Shown in pieces: positions 1 to 7,811 of a stretch of DNA of 29,217 nucleotides (within the stretch, counting starts at the first letter, position 1; each line of letters starts with the position of its first letter). The notes beneath the pieces were generated by a model that saw only the letters and a program-made list of their open reading frames with translations, was not told where the DNA came from and made no database searches. The DNA is taken from the NCBI GenBank assembly GCA_959602875.1, contig CAUGVQ010000015.1:1-29217 (forward strand), written 5' to 3'. Position numbers and translations under genes: made by a program. The DNA comes from an uncultured Collinsella sp. GTDB lineage: Bacteria > Actinomycetota > Coriobacteriia > Coriobacteriales > Coriobacteriaceae.

Positions 1-330
1 GGCTTGCGCGGCTTCGTCGAGGTCGTCGAGCAGATGCTGTTCGGCGGCGAGTTCGGCGGAGCGGTCGCCGTGGTCGAAGCTGGCCGCGTCCTTGAAAGTG
101 CCGAAACGGGCGAACTGTTCGAAGCGGCTCAGGTCGTGCAGCAGCGCGGCCCGTTCCGCGAGGGAGCGCTCCGCCGGATCGGGAAGCTCCGCCGCCGCGA
201 TGCGCCGGGCTTCATCGCGGACGCGGAAGGTGTGGTCGATCTTGAGCCGGATGTTCCGGTCGTTTTCCGGCTGTCCGTTATAAAAGGAGGCGGCATAGTC
301 GCGCAGGTGTTGTTCCAGAGAAATTTTCAT
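1..330 (-). CDS. HD-domain metal-dependent hydrolase, N-terminal part (runs off the window)
   Basis: Reading leftwards from the ATG at 328-330, 110 codons stay open to the window edge, so the C-terminus is missing. The protein begins MKISLEQHLRDYAASF and carries the spaced His and His-Asp residues of the HD phosphohydrolase superfamily: H33 in KIDHTFRV, H65-D66 in ALLHDLSRF, and H87 in SFDHGDRS. Members hydrolyse phosphate esters such as nucleotides; the substrate cannot be told. The codons use GAA freely, whereas the rest of the window is strongly GAG-biased, so this piece differs in base use from its neighbours. The ribosome site is weak (GCCGGAATC before ATG). The open frame on the opposite strand here is a shadow. 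HD fold fairly sure, exact function unknown. Confidence 0.72.
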   Translation of the reverse strand, partial: MKISLEQHLRDYAASFYNGQPENDRNIRLKIDHTFRVRDEARRIAAAELPDPAERSLAERAALLHDLSRFEQFARFGTFKDAASFDHGDRSAELAAEQHLLDDLDEAAQA

Positions 331-510
331 GATTCCGGCAGGCGGTTCGGGTTGTTTTTCTTGCTTTGGGTGTAATATAATGCCAATATTTCCCCGCCGC
401 AACTTGAACCGGTGGGGATTCGGCATTAATTTATAGGATGATCGTCAACGCGGTGGAGCTTTATGCATTCTCGTTTCAAATTTAAAGCGGAAGATTTCGA
501 GCAGTACCAT
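331..510. other. Intergenic stretch and probable sequence junction
   Basis: This AT-richer stretch separates the HD gene from the first typical gene of the window. On the plus strand an ATG at 463 (GGAG at 455-458) opens a frame reading MHSRFKFKAEDFEQY. It looks like the true start of a second, divergent gene of the left-hand DNA, but it loses any protein-like character by about position 510. From there the opposite strand carries a gene that matches the rest of the window. I infer a junction at roughly 495-520. No direct repeats or insertion-sequence ends were seen at it. Confidence 0.4.
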
Positions 511-1029
511 GCACAGCCCCTCGCAAAAGGCGAGGCGGGGCAGGTCGACGGCGGCAACGGTGGCGTAGTGATAGCTGTGCAGCAAGCTCACGTCACCCGT
601 TGCCATCATGTACGCGCCGGGCACGATGCCAAAAAACGAGCCCACCGCGCCAAGCACGCCGCATACAAGAAGGCGGGTTCGCGGAGTCATGCCGGCGAGC
701 ATTCCGGTATCGCCTCCAGTGATGAGACCGCCGTTGTGGCGGATGATCGAGGCGAGCATCACAACGATGCCCGCAATCATGGCGACAACACCAACAACGC
801 TTGCCCACGCGGGCAGTACGCTCGGCACCATGAGCATGCAGCCCACGCCTGCGGCGACAAGTCCCGCGCCGGTCTCGCGCGCGAGCGGGGCAAGCTCGGC
901 GGCGGGCGTCGTGGCGTAGTGGTAGCTATGCAACAGCCGCGGGCTGCCGGTCACCATCTGCCAGATGCCGAGGCCAACGATGCAAAGCCCAATGCCAACG
1001 GCGATGGCCGTACCGATGAACGATTCCAT
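445..1029 (-). CDS. Small integral membrane protein with an internal duplication; C-terminus probably truncated
   Basis: Starts at the ATG at 1027-1029 behind AAAGGCGG. The 194-residue product is almost entirely hydrophobic with about four membrane segments. It is a tandem duplication: each half has a pair of membrane helices and the motif LLHSYHYAT (near residues 33 and 149), followed by a leucine-rich stretch. I do not recognise the family; the layout recalls small DUF3784-like membrane proteins, but that is a guess. The second half stops matching the first after CEGLCMVL. The last ~20 residues (LEIFRFKFETRMHKAPPR) are charged and come from the suspected junction, so the true C-terminus is probably lost. 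Confidence 0.65.
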   Translation of the reverse strand: MESFIGTAIAVGIGLCIVGLGIWQMVTGSPRLLHSYHYATTPAAELAPLARETGAGLVAAGVGCMLMVPSVLPAWASVVGVVAMIAGIVVMLASIIRHNGGLITGGDTGMLAGMTPRTRLLVCGVLGAVGSFFGIVPGAYMMATGDVSLLHSYHYATVAAVDLPRLAFCEGLCMVLLEIFRFKFETRMHKAPPR

Positions 1030-1162
1030 AGGTGCCGCCTTTCACGATACCGTAGACGAGCCCGAGCGCGTCTGAAGTGCCCGGGTGCGCCAAAACGTGC
1101 CCGCTATTGTAGTCCTTCCGGGCGTGAGGAACGGGAGATTTTCAGATGGTCGGCGTGCGGTA

Positions 1163-2557
1163 TCACGCTGCGTGCGGCAGGTCCTTTGTCTTAGGGAGCG
1201 GTGTATCGTCGGCGAGAATCTCGTCCAGCTCGGCATCAAGCTCGTCCATATGCTTTACCTGAGGATTCTCAATCAGATGTCCTTGTGCCATGACGTAGAG
1301 CGGCTGACGCAGATTCGTGAGGTCCTCGAGCGGGTTTTCCCGCGTGACGAGGATATCTGCCGAGAGGCCTTCCGCGATGCGCCCGCAGACCTCTCCAAGT
1401 CCTAGGACCTGTGCGTTGACGGCAGTGGCGGTATGCAGGGCAAAGGCGGGCGAGACCTCGGCATACTTGGCAAAGTAGGCCACCTCGCGCCACATGTCGT
1501 AGTGCGTGACGTACGGGCAGCTCGAGTCGGTGCCGAGCCCCACGGTGATGCCGAGTTCGAGCGCGCGCCGCGTCCCCTCGACAATGCCCGCGCAGACGAT
1601 GTCGCCGTTCACCTTCTGTACGTCGCTCGAGTGCGTCTTCTCGGCGGGGAGCTTCACAAACGGCAGCGCGGGCGAGATGGTGCAGGTGAGCGTGGGCGTG
1701 CGACCCGCGAGCTGCCGGCCCGAGCCACTTTGGAAAAGTTCTTCAATCTGAGGCGTCATGGGTGCGCCGTGCTCGATGGTGTCGACGCCGCCCTCAAGGG
1801 CAGCGAGCACGCCGTCGGTACTCTCCACGTGCGCCATGACGGGAAGCCCCACCTCGTGGCTCGCCGCACAGGCAGCCTCAATCATGGCGGGCGGCATACG
1901 GAGCACACCCGGCTCGCCAACCTTCTCGGCATCAAAGACGCCGCCGGTGATGAAGAGCTTGATGACGTCTGCTCCTGCCTGGGCGAGTGCGCGGACCGCC
2001 TTTACGGCGTCCTCGGGCGTCTCGCACACCTCGGCAAAAAGACCGGCTCCGTGTCCGCCGGGGACGGTAATGCCGGTGCCGGGCGCCACCACGCGCGGTC
2101 CTATGAAGCGGCCGGCACGGATCTGGTCTCGGCACCAGATGTCACCGAGCGCGGGGTCGCCCGCGCCGCGCACCGTCGTGACACCGCTTGCGAGCTGTGT
2201 GGTGACGGCGGACTTGATGAGCCGGTGTATGAGCGCCCGGCCCAAGGGGTTTGACTGAGCGAGCTTGATAAGCGTACTCGCATTGCCCGAGCTCACCGGG
2301 GTGCCACTTCCAATAAAGTGCGCGTGCAGGTTGATGAGCCCCGGCATAAGGTAGGCGCCCGTGAGGTTGATGATGCGCGCGCCGGGGGCAAGGCGTTTGG
2401 CGTGCGCATAGGCATCGCCGCCAACCGGAGCCTCGGCAATATGCGCAATTGTGCCGCCGCGCACGATGACGATGCTATCTGGACGGGGCTGCATGTCCGC
2501 CGTCCCGTCCAGAACGGTTGCGTTGATGAACGCGAGGTCACGCTTCTCTGCCTTCAT
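1163..2557 (-). CDS. Metal-dependent amidohydrolase (imidazolonepropionase/prolidase-like)
   Basis: A 464-residue cytosolic enzyme with the complete metal-site pattern of the amidohydrolase superfamily: HAH at 78-80, the carboxylated-lysine candidate K200 in DVIKLFITGG, H243 in MAHVES, H263 in IEHG and D344 in GTDSS. The small beta-sandwich domain is formed by the two ends (INATVLDG at the start, ADILVTRENPLEDL near 400-413). Such proteins hydrolyse cyclic amides or Xaa-Pro-type dipeptides; the exact substrate is not readable. The start at 2557 follows AAAGGCG. The gene stands alone, upstream of and divergent from the HTH-kinase pair. Length and active site look intact. The superfamily is certain, the subfamily is not. 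Confidence 0.9.
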   Translation of the reverse strand: MKAEKRDLAFINATVLDGTADMQPRPDSIVIVRGGTIAHIAEAPVGGDAYAHAKRLAPGARIINLTGAYLMPGLINLHAHFIGSGTPVSSGNASTLIKLAQSNPLGRALIHRLIKSAVTTQLASGVTTVRGAGDPALGDIWCRDQIRAGRFIGPRVVAPGTGITVPGGHGAGLFAEVCETPEDAVKAVRALAQAGADVIKLFITGGVFDAEKVGEPGVLRMPPAMIEAACAASHEVGLPVMAHVESTDGVLAALEGGVDTIEHGAPMTPQIEELFQSGSGRQLAGRTPTLTCTISPALPFVKLPAEKTHSSDVQKVNGDIVCAGIVEGTRRALELGITVGLGTDSSCPYVTHYDMWREVAYFAKYAEVSPAFALHTATAVNAQVLGLGEVCGRIAEGLSADILVTRENPLEDLTNLRQPLYVMAQGHLIENPQVKHMDELDAELDEILADDTPLPKTKDLPHAA

Positions 2558-2671
2558 GGGTGCGCCTTTCGCTGTGATTGCGATGCCCTAAGCATACGCC
2601 CCCGCCACGCGCATGCGCCCGTCAATTGCGCTTGCCGGCAGCGAATGCGCCGCGCCCGGGTGCCCTTTGGG

Positions 2672-2677
2672 TATGAT
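2672..2677 (+). promoter_or_regulatory. Candidate -10 box (TATGAT) of the HTH-kinase unit
   Basis: TATGAT lies 30 bases before the GTG start at 2707, in the 149-base divergent gap. No good -35 box stands at the usual distance, so an activator may be needed or the match may be chance. Confidence 0.35.
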
Positions 2678-2706
2678 GGACAGGGCTATGGGGATAAGGA
2701 GCGGCC

Positions 2707-3162
2707 GTGCAAGAAGAACGCCTTACCGAAGACTTGGTAAACCGCCTGCTCGAGGCGGCGACTCCCGAGGCGTTTCTTGCCGAGGACGACGCCGTTATCG
2801 ACCGCTCGCTTGCCGATTACCTGAACGAGCTTCTTCTGGACCGCAAGGTGCGTTTCGATACAAAGTTCAACCGGTCGCGGCTAGCTACCGATTCTGGCGT
2901 GAACAGCACCTTTGTATACGACATCTTTGACGGAAAGAGCATGCCGGGTCGCGATAACGCCATCATGCTCGCCTTTGGCATGCGCTGCGATGTGCGTGAG
3001 ACGCAACGCCTGCTCAGGCTCGCGGGTGTCTCTGAACTGTGGCCAAAGCGCCGGCGCGACGCCATCATCCTCTGGTGCGTGAAGCACGGCATGACGCGCG
3101 TGGCCTGCGATGATGAGCTCTACCGTTTGGGCGAGCGCCCGCTGTTTGACCCCAAGGCCTAA
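2707..3162 (+). CDS. Helix-turn-helix (XRE-like) protein paired with a Ser/Thr kinase
   Basis: Starts at GTG 2707 behind AAGGAG (2696-2701). The 151-residue protein has a Cro/C1-like DNA-binding core at about residues 55-105 (RLATDSGVNSTFVYDIFDGK, then a helix ending LRLAGV). An acidic N-terminal helix precedes it and a basic C-terminal helix pair (WPKRRRDAIILWCVKHGM) follows. The core resembles small regulators that sense through a partner. The stop codon is immediately followed by the ribosome site of the kinase gene (nine bases between stop and ATG), so the two are co-transcribed and probably act together, with this protein a possible kinase substrate or output. The partnership is inference. 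Confidence 0.8.
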   Translation: MQEERLTEDLVNRLLEAATPEAFLAEDDAVIDRSLADYLNELLLDRKVRFDTKFNRSRLATDSGVNSTFVYDIFDGKSMPGRDNAIMLAFGMRCDVRETQRLLRLAGVSELWPKRRRDAIILWCVKHGMTRVACDDELYRLGERPLFDPKA

Positions 3163-3171
3163 GGAGACGCT

Positions 3172-4929
3172 ATGGACGAGCGTGCGGTGCGACAGGCAAT
3201 GAGCATAGATGATGCGTACGTGGTCGAGCGACGCCTGGCAAAGGGCCCAGACGGCACGACCGAGCTCGTGAGCATAGACGGCGCCGGTCCGTTTGTGCGC
3301 AGACGCATGCCCATCGTCCGCGCGCGCCGTGCGGTTTGGGCGGCGCTCGCGGATTGCCAAGACTCGCGCCTGCCGCATGTGAGGACGAGCTACGAGCTGC
3401 CGGACGAGTATGTGGTGGTGCTCGATTACGCGGAGGGCGAGACCCTCGCCGATCTGGTTGCGCGCGAGGGCGCCCTATCCTGCTCCCGGACGTGCGAGCT
3501 TGTTGTCGATCTTTGCGGGGTGCTTTCCGTGCTACATGCGCACGGCCTGGTGCACCGGGATGTAGCGCCCGCGAATATCGTTGTGGGCGAGAGCGACGCG
3601 CCGGGCGGCGTCGCCGTGCACCTCATCGATTTTGGTAATGCGTGCCTGCCCGCGCTGGAGCAGGAGGAAGAGAACCCGCAGGGCACGTGGGGCTTTGCTG
3701 CTCCCGAGCAACACGGCTTCACGCAGGTAGATGCTCGGGCAGACCTGTATGCGGTGGGCCGCGTTGCCGCGTTCGCGCTTACCGGGGCATTGCCCGAGGG
3801 CAACACCCAGCGCGAACTCCGTGATCACGTGGCGCGCCTGCCTGAGGCGGTCCGCGTCGTTATCGAGCGCGCTTGCGCCTTTGAGCCAAGTGCGCGCTAT
3901 CAATCTGCCGAGGAGCTTGCCCGTGCGTTTGGCGCCGCCTGCGCGGGCGAGGCCGTGCCCGCGGAGGATGCCGCGAACTCTGACGCGCTCACTAAAGACG
4001 CTGTGCCCGCAGGTGTTGCTGCTGCCACGTCCCAAGGGGCTGCTGAGGTCCCGCCAACAACATGGCCGCAGCCTTCTGCTCAGGCGGCTCCTTCTGTGGG
4101 ACGGCGCTGGTCTGCTAAGCGCATCGTTGGCGTGTGCACGATTGCCCTCGTTGCGGTGGTTGCAATCGCCGCCGTCGCTATGAGCATGAATCAAACGCAG
4201 GCAAATCTCATCCCGTCCGAGGGCTTTGAGAAAGATGAGCAGGTGGACGCAGATGCCTCTGCGGTTAGCGATGTCCCTGCGACGACGGACGACTCTGCTG
4301 CCACCGGCGTGACGGCGGGCGGCTCAACCGATGACGTCGCCCGTGCGCATGCGGTGCTCAAACTCGCCGAGACAGGTTGGTCCATCGATGCGAACGGTTA
4401 CATCAGCTACGCCTTCGCTCTCGAAAACACGAGCGACGACCTGCTTGTTGACTTTCCAGTGGTGACTATAACGGGATACGACGATGCAGGTTCGGTAGTC
4501 TCATCCGACACCATGACGCTCTCCGCGCTCTATCCCGGTCAGACGCAGTACTGCGCGAGCATCGCCGGCAACGGGGCGGGCGCCGCTACGGTCGAGTTCA
4601 GCATTGGGGTACCTAGCGATTGGGGAGTCGGTCGTACTACGGGGACCGCGAGCTCCTACGAGGTCACCGACGCTATCCTCGTAAGCGACAGGTTTGGCGG
4701 CTCAGCTGCCACGGGCAAGGTGCGGCTTGCCGTCGCGGGCGATGATATGAGGACCGTCATGGGAAACATCGCCCTGACCGCTCTTGTGCGGGACGACGCG
4801 GGCTCCATCGTGGCAAGCGGCGAGACGTACATCGATATGATCCCCGAGGGTTCGACAGCCTCCTTTGAGATCCCGCTCTTCACTCCGGCCACAGCAGGAA
4901 CGCTCGAGGTCCATGCTCGAACATGGTAG
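3172..4929 (+). CDS. Membrane-anchored serine/threonine protein kinase with extracellular beta-rich domain
   Basis: A 585-residue protein with an N-terminal Hanks-type kinase domain (about 15-255). It has the catalytic loop HRDVAPAN (128-135), DFG (153-155), APEQ (177-180) and the helix-F Asp in ARADLYAVG (191). An Ala/Pro-rich linker runs to ~310, then one membrane helix (about 317-338), then an acidic linker and about 200 outward-facing residues that look like two Ig-like beta domains. The beta-3 VAIK motif is not evident: FVRRRMPI (41-48) puts Arg where Lys is expected, and the Gly-rich loop is weak. Starts at ATG 3172, with AAGGAG overlapping the stop of the HTH gene. It probably transmits an envelope signal to the cytoplasm. 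Whether it is fully active is open. Confidence 0.88.
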   Translation: MDERAVRQAMSIDDAYVVERRLAKGPDGTTELVSIDGAGPFVRRRMPIVRARRAVWAALADCQDSRLPHVRTSYELPDEYVVVLDYAEGETLADLVAREGALSCSRTCELVVDLCGVLSVLHAHGLVHRDVAPANIVVGESDAPGGVAVHLIDFGNACLPALEQEEENPQGTWGFAAPEQHGFTQVDARADLYAVGRVAAFALTGALPEGNTQRELRDHVARLPEAVRVVIERACAFEPSARYQSAEELARAFGAACAGEAVPAEDAANSDALTKDAVPAGVAAATSQGAAEVPPTTWPQPSAQAAPSVGRRWSAKRIVGVCTIALVAVVAIAAVAMSMNQTQANLIPSEGFEKDEQVDADASAVSDVPATTDDSAATGVTAGGSTDDVARAHAVLKLAETGWSIDANGYISYAFALENTSDDLLVDFPVVTITGYDDAGSVVSSDTMTLSALYPGQTQYCASIAGNGAGAATVEFSIGVPSDWGVGRTTGTASSYEVTDAILVSDRFGGSAATGKVRLAVAGDDMRTVMGNIALTALVRDDAGSIVASGETYIDMIPEGSTASFEIPLFTPATAGTLEVHARTW

Positions 4930-4972
4930 GGCGGGCGTAGGCCGTCGAGGCGAAGGGCGAACAAACAAATTG

Positions 4973-5176
4973 TTATAAGGGCGTGGGCGGCACTTCTCCT
5001 CTTTCCGCCATATCTACGAGAACGTCCTCTACAAGGTCAGCAAGACCGTGCAGTGCCCCCTCCTGCTGGTCGTCAACGCAGGAGAGAGACGGAAACTCTG
5101 CGACGGTAGCGATGAAGTTGGAATCCTCCTCCGACCAGGAGACGCGATAAGTATATTCATTCGCTTTTCGAGCCAT
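4973..5176 (-). CDS. HicB-like small protein (antitoxin N-terminal domain), without HicA partner
   Basis: A 67-residue protein, MARKANEYTYRVSWSEED..., with the RNase-H-like HicB fold pattern: YTYRVSWSEEDSNFIATVAEF followed by PSLSC and a helix ending in GEVPPTPL. I chose the ATG at 5174-5176 because GGAGGAG lies seven bases before it; the longer frame from 5209 has no such site. HicB antitoxins normally carry a C-terminal DNA-binding domain and sit beside hicA. Here the DNA-binding part is absent and no HicA-like frame flanks it on either side (43 bases to the kinase gene on one side, regulatory leader on the other). It could be a solitary HicB-family protein with another role. Confidence 0.78.
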   Translation of the reverse strand: MARKANEYTYRVSWSEEDSNFIATVAEFPSLSCVDDQQEGALHGLADLVEDVLVDMAERGEVPPTPL

Positions 5177-5415
5177 TGTTTGTCTCCTCCCACAGAAATG
5201 AGAATCCACTCAATCTGATACTCAATTATTCAGTTGGCAGCTGAAGAATCCGTGCTGCCGATTCGCGAAAATCGCAACGACCTTCTCGAAAGGATGCGCG
5301 CGAGCGCGTCAAACCCATCGAGAAGGGATGACGATGAGCGATTGGAATGCAGCTATGGGACGCGAACGCAAACGCTGCGACAACGCGGCAGAGGGTGCCT
5401 TGCGCCGTATTCTTG

Positions 5416-5434
5416 CCGCCCGGTTACCGGGCGG
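5416..5434. promoter_or_regulatory. 19-base near-perfect palindrome before the MerR-type gene
   Basis: CCGCCCGGTTACCGGGCGG is symmetric except at its centre. It ends 28 bases before the chosen start and about 20 bases before its ribosome site. It may be an operator bound by the regulator itself or an RNA hairpin in the leader. Confidence 0.5.
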
Positions 5435-5462
5435 TACAGGATGGGGTGGGAAGGAGGTGCCC

Positions 5463-6344
5463 ATGTGGCAACGGTCTGAGGTTGAGCGCCTCACGGGCTT
5501 GTCGCGCCATGCGATTCAAGACCTGTGCAATCAAAACACGAGCCGTGACGGCCTGGGGTTTTGGGTCCCCGCGGTGTCTAAGCCGGGCTACGCGCGCTAC
5601 GACGAGGGCGACCTCCTTGCGTTCTACCTGGTGCGACAGCTCACACGCGCCGGTTTTACGCTGGCAGAGGTGGAGCCGGTGGTGTTTGGCATGCTTGAGG
5701 ACGATGAGACGTTCGAGCGTGCGCTAGAGAGCAAGGAGCGCCGGCTTGTTGCGCAGCGCGATGCGGTCGAGGCAAAGCTCGCGGCGCTCGAGCTTCTGGA
5801 GGACGCGGTGCCGAGCGCTCCCGAGAATCGACTCTACACCATCATGGGTGAAGCCCTCAGCTTCTGCGCGGAAGCAGCGATTGATGTGGCCGCAGAGAAA
5901 ACTTCGCTCGAGAGTCAAGATGCCGAGCTCTTGCGGCAGAGGCTTCTTGCCGCGGTGTTTGAGATGCTCGATGTGATCAAAGGGGACCTTCCCTGTTTTT
6001 GGCGACGGCCGAGCATGCCTCATCGTGATCATGGCGAGAAGTGTGGTCTTGAGCATGTCGTGCATGCCCTGAATGACCTTCAACAGGCGGGTGTTCGCCC
6101 TGCGGCTCGTTCCTCGCGCGACTTTGTCGTTGCAACAGCCCAGCGTCTAGCGGGCATCGCCTCCCCAAGGCGTTCTGGGTTCGGCGGGGATCATCTTCAA
6201 CCACGAGCCAAGGCAGCCGTGTACTCCCTCGAAGCGTTTTGTGCCGCGCCCGAGACCGGCGTGCCCATCGAGCTCGTCTTTGGCAACGGATCGTACGGCT
6301 TTCTTGCGCAAGCGACGCGCGCCTGCGCTGCAGAAATCGACTAG
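5463..6344 (+). CDS. MerR-type transcriptional regulator with coiled-coil and unknown C-terminal domain
   Basis: I place the start at ATG 5463, after GGAAGGAGGTG, giving 293 residues; an upstream in-frame ATG at 5328 or 5334 would add about 45 residues and cannot be excluded. Residues ~2-75 form a MerR-like winged helix (WQRSEVERLTGLSRHAIQDL, then ARYDEGDLLAFYLVRQLTRAGFTLAEV). A charged coiled coil at about 88-115 suits the dimerisation helix. The C-terminal ~180 residues are not a family I know and would hold the effector site. The gene is followed 16 bases later by a membrane-protein gene and then a lipoprotein gene, a likely operon it may control. Confidence 0.8.
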   Translation: MWQRSEVERLTGLSRHAIQDLCNQNTSRDGLGFWVPAVSKPGYARYDEGDLLAFYLVRQLTRAGFTLAEVEPVVFGMLEDDETFERALESKERRLVAQRDAVEAKLAALELLEDAVPSAPENRLYTIMGEALSFCAEAAIDVAAEKTSLESQDAELLRQRLLAAVFEMLDVIKGDLPCFWRRPSMPHRDHGEKCGLEHVVHALNDLQQAGVRPAARSSRDFVVATAQRLAGIASPRRSGFGGDHLQPRAKAAVYSLEAFCAAPETGVPIELVFGNGSYGFLAQATRACAAEID

Positions 6345-6360
6345 GGAAAGGATGCAAGAA

Positions 6361-6900
6361 ATGGACCAACACCAAGAAGTGTCCTCGGCAAAGGTGATGC
6401 TCATATTGAGAATCGCCATGGTCGCCTTGGCGGCCCTGCTGATCGGCTGTTTCTTCCTGCCGTGGGGCTCTGCGGTTGCGGAGTTTCGCGACGCCGCCGC
6501 GCAGATGCCCGAGGCGTGGTTCTACGAACCTGCCGGCCTTACCGCTGCCGACGCCGTCGACCTGTCGCTTATGGAATACGCGGCGTCTTATCAGGCGCTC
6601 GAGGGGGCGCTTCGCGACGTGTACGTTCCGATCATGTACGCCGCGGTAGCGCTGCCCGCTATCGCGCTGTTGTTTGCAGCGCTTGGCAAACCCGTTCCCG
6701 CATCAATAATCGCCGCGTTAACGCTTGTGGTCACAGAGCTTCTGCATTGGGACTTTGGCGATCGAGGCGTGTTGCCCAACGCATCGCACGATTGGGGCAT
6801 CGCGCCGATGATCTATCTGGTGGCGGCAATCGTGCTCATTGCACTGGGTATCGCCTCGGCGGTACTCAAGCATCGCATGAAGAAGGCAAAGGCAGCATAA
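6361..6900 (+). CDS. Four-helix integral membrane protein of unknown function
   Basis: A 179-residue protein with four hydrophobic helices: ~12-35, about 81-103, 107-127 and near 145-168. A soluble loop of some 45 residues lies after the first helix, and the tail is basic (KHRMKKAKAA). I prefer ATG 6361 because AAAGG at 6347-6351 is nine bases away; the in-frame ATG at 6352 has its AAAGG directly abutting. It follows the MerR-type gene by 16 bases and precedes the lipoprotein gene by 22, so it is probably in the same operon. No family recognised. Confidence 0.7.
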   Translation: MDQHQEVSSAKVMLILRIAMVALAALLIGCFFLPWGSAVAEFRDAAAQMPEAWFYEPAGLTAADAVDLSLMEYAASYQALEGALRDVYVPIMYAAVALPAIALLFAALGKPVPASIIAALTLVVTELLHWDFGDRGVLPNASHDWGIAPMIYLVAAIVLIALGIASAVLKHRMKKAKAA

Positions 6901-6922
6901 GGCTGTGGGGTAAGGAGGAAAC

Positions 6923-7801
6923 ATGAGGTCAATGTGGGCAAAGGTTCTGTGTGTGGCGCTGGCGGGGTGTATTGGTCTAGCTGGATGTTCTTCAGGAGGT
7001 GGAGCAGGCTCAGCGCCAAAAGGTGAGAGCACTGGTCAGGCGGTCACGCATCAGCCGGTAGAGGTCAAGGCGTCCCCCGATAAGTACACGTGGTACATCA
7101 AGGACTACGTCGGGATGAACGCCGCTTCGGTTGGTTATACCGCTCTGGACGGGTCCCGCCGCGATGCATACGGAGCTGGCAACATCAAAATCGTATATCT
7201 CACTGAGGACGGAACCTACTTGGACTACGACCTGAAGTCAGAAGGGGAGGATGACTCCGAGGCAGATGCCGAGGCCATGCTCAAGGGTTACATGGTCACG
7301 GCTCAAAACATCGCCCCCAACTCTGAGATGAAGTACACATTTATGCTTGATGAGAACGGCGAAGAGTACGACGCCCTTGTTGACGGGCAGAGCTACGATG
7401 AGATTGTCCTTGCTGTGGCTCCGGTTGGCAGTGGAAGTTCGCCTGTGAAGCTAACCGAGATTCAGGCTGCTCCCGATAAGTACACCCGTTATGTCAAGGA
7501 TTATGTAGGTCGCAATCTTGCTACCTGCGGCTACCTTTCACTTGGGGGAACGTATAACGACCGCTACGGACAGGGCTATATCCAGTTCGATATCACCGCA
7601 GACGATGGGTCATACGTCGACATCAATGATGATGCCTCGATGAGAAGCTATAAAGTGACCGGTCAAAGTGTCGCGCCCAACAGCGAGATTTCGTTTACGT
7701 TCATGACCGACTCTACCACGGGTGAAGAGTACAGCAACCTTGTGGAATCCCAGAGCGTGGAGTCCATCAACCTCACCGTGACGAGGGTTGAGGAAGGCTA
7801 A
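6923..7801 (+). CDS. Lipoprotein with two tandem ~110-residue domains
   Basis: A 292-residue secreted protein. The signal peptide ends in the lipobox LAGC (C22), so it should be lipid-anchored on the outside. After a Ser/Gly linker come two copies of one domain. The first starts at about residue 52 (SPDKYTWYIKDYVGMNAAS), the second at about 185 (APDKYTRYVKDYVGRNLAT). Each continues with a Gly-Tyr segment, an acidic strand region and AQ/GQ..xAPNSE..TFM. A strong AAGGAGG precedes the ATG. The family is unknown to me; the acidic, Tyr-rich surface suggests ligand or cell-wall binding. It is the last gene of the unit starting at 5463 and is followed by the convergent XRE gene. Confidence 0.82.
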   Translation: MRSMWAKVLCVALAGCIGLAGCSSGGGAGSAPKGESTGQAVTHQPVEVKASPDKYTWYIKDYVGMNAASVGYTALDGSRRDAYGAGNIKIVYLTEDGTYLDYDLKSEGEDDSEADAEAMLKGYMVTAQNIAPNSEMKYTFMLDENGEEYDALVDGQSYDEIVLAVAPVGSGSSPVKLTEIQAAPDKYTRYVKDYVGRNLATCGYLSLGGTYNDRYGQGYIQFDITADDGSYVDINDDASMRSYKVTGQSVAPNSEISFTFMTDSTTGEEYSNLVESQSVESINLTVTRVEEG

Positions 7802-7811
7802 GCGAGCGCCG

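Noticed and set aside
5328..5462. N-terminal extension of the MerR-type protein
   Set aside because: The strong ribosome site at 5463, the palindrome inside the extension and the natural start of the HTH domain favour the shorter protein, though the longer one is not excluded.
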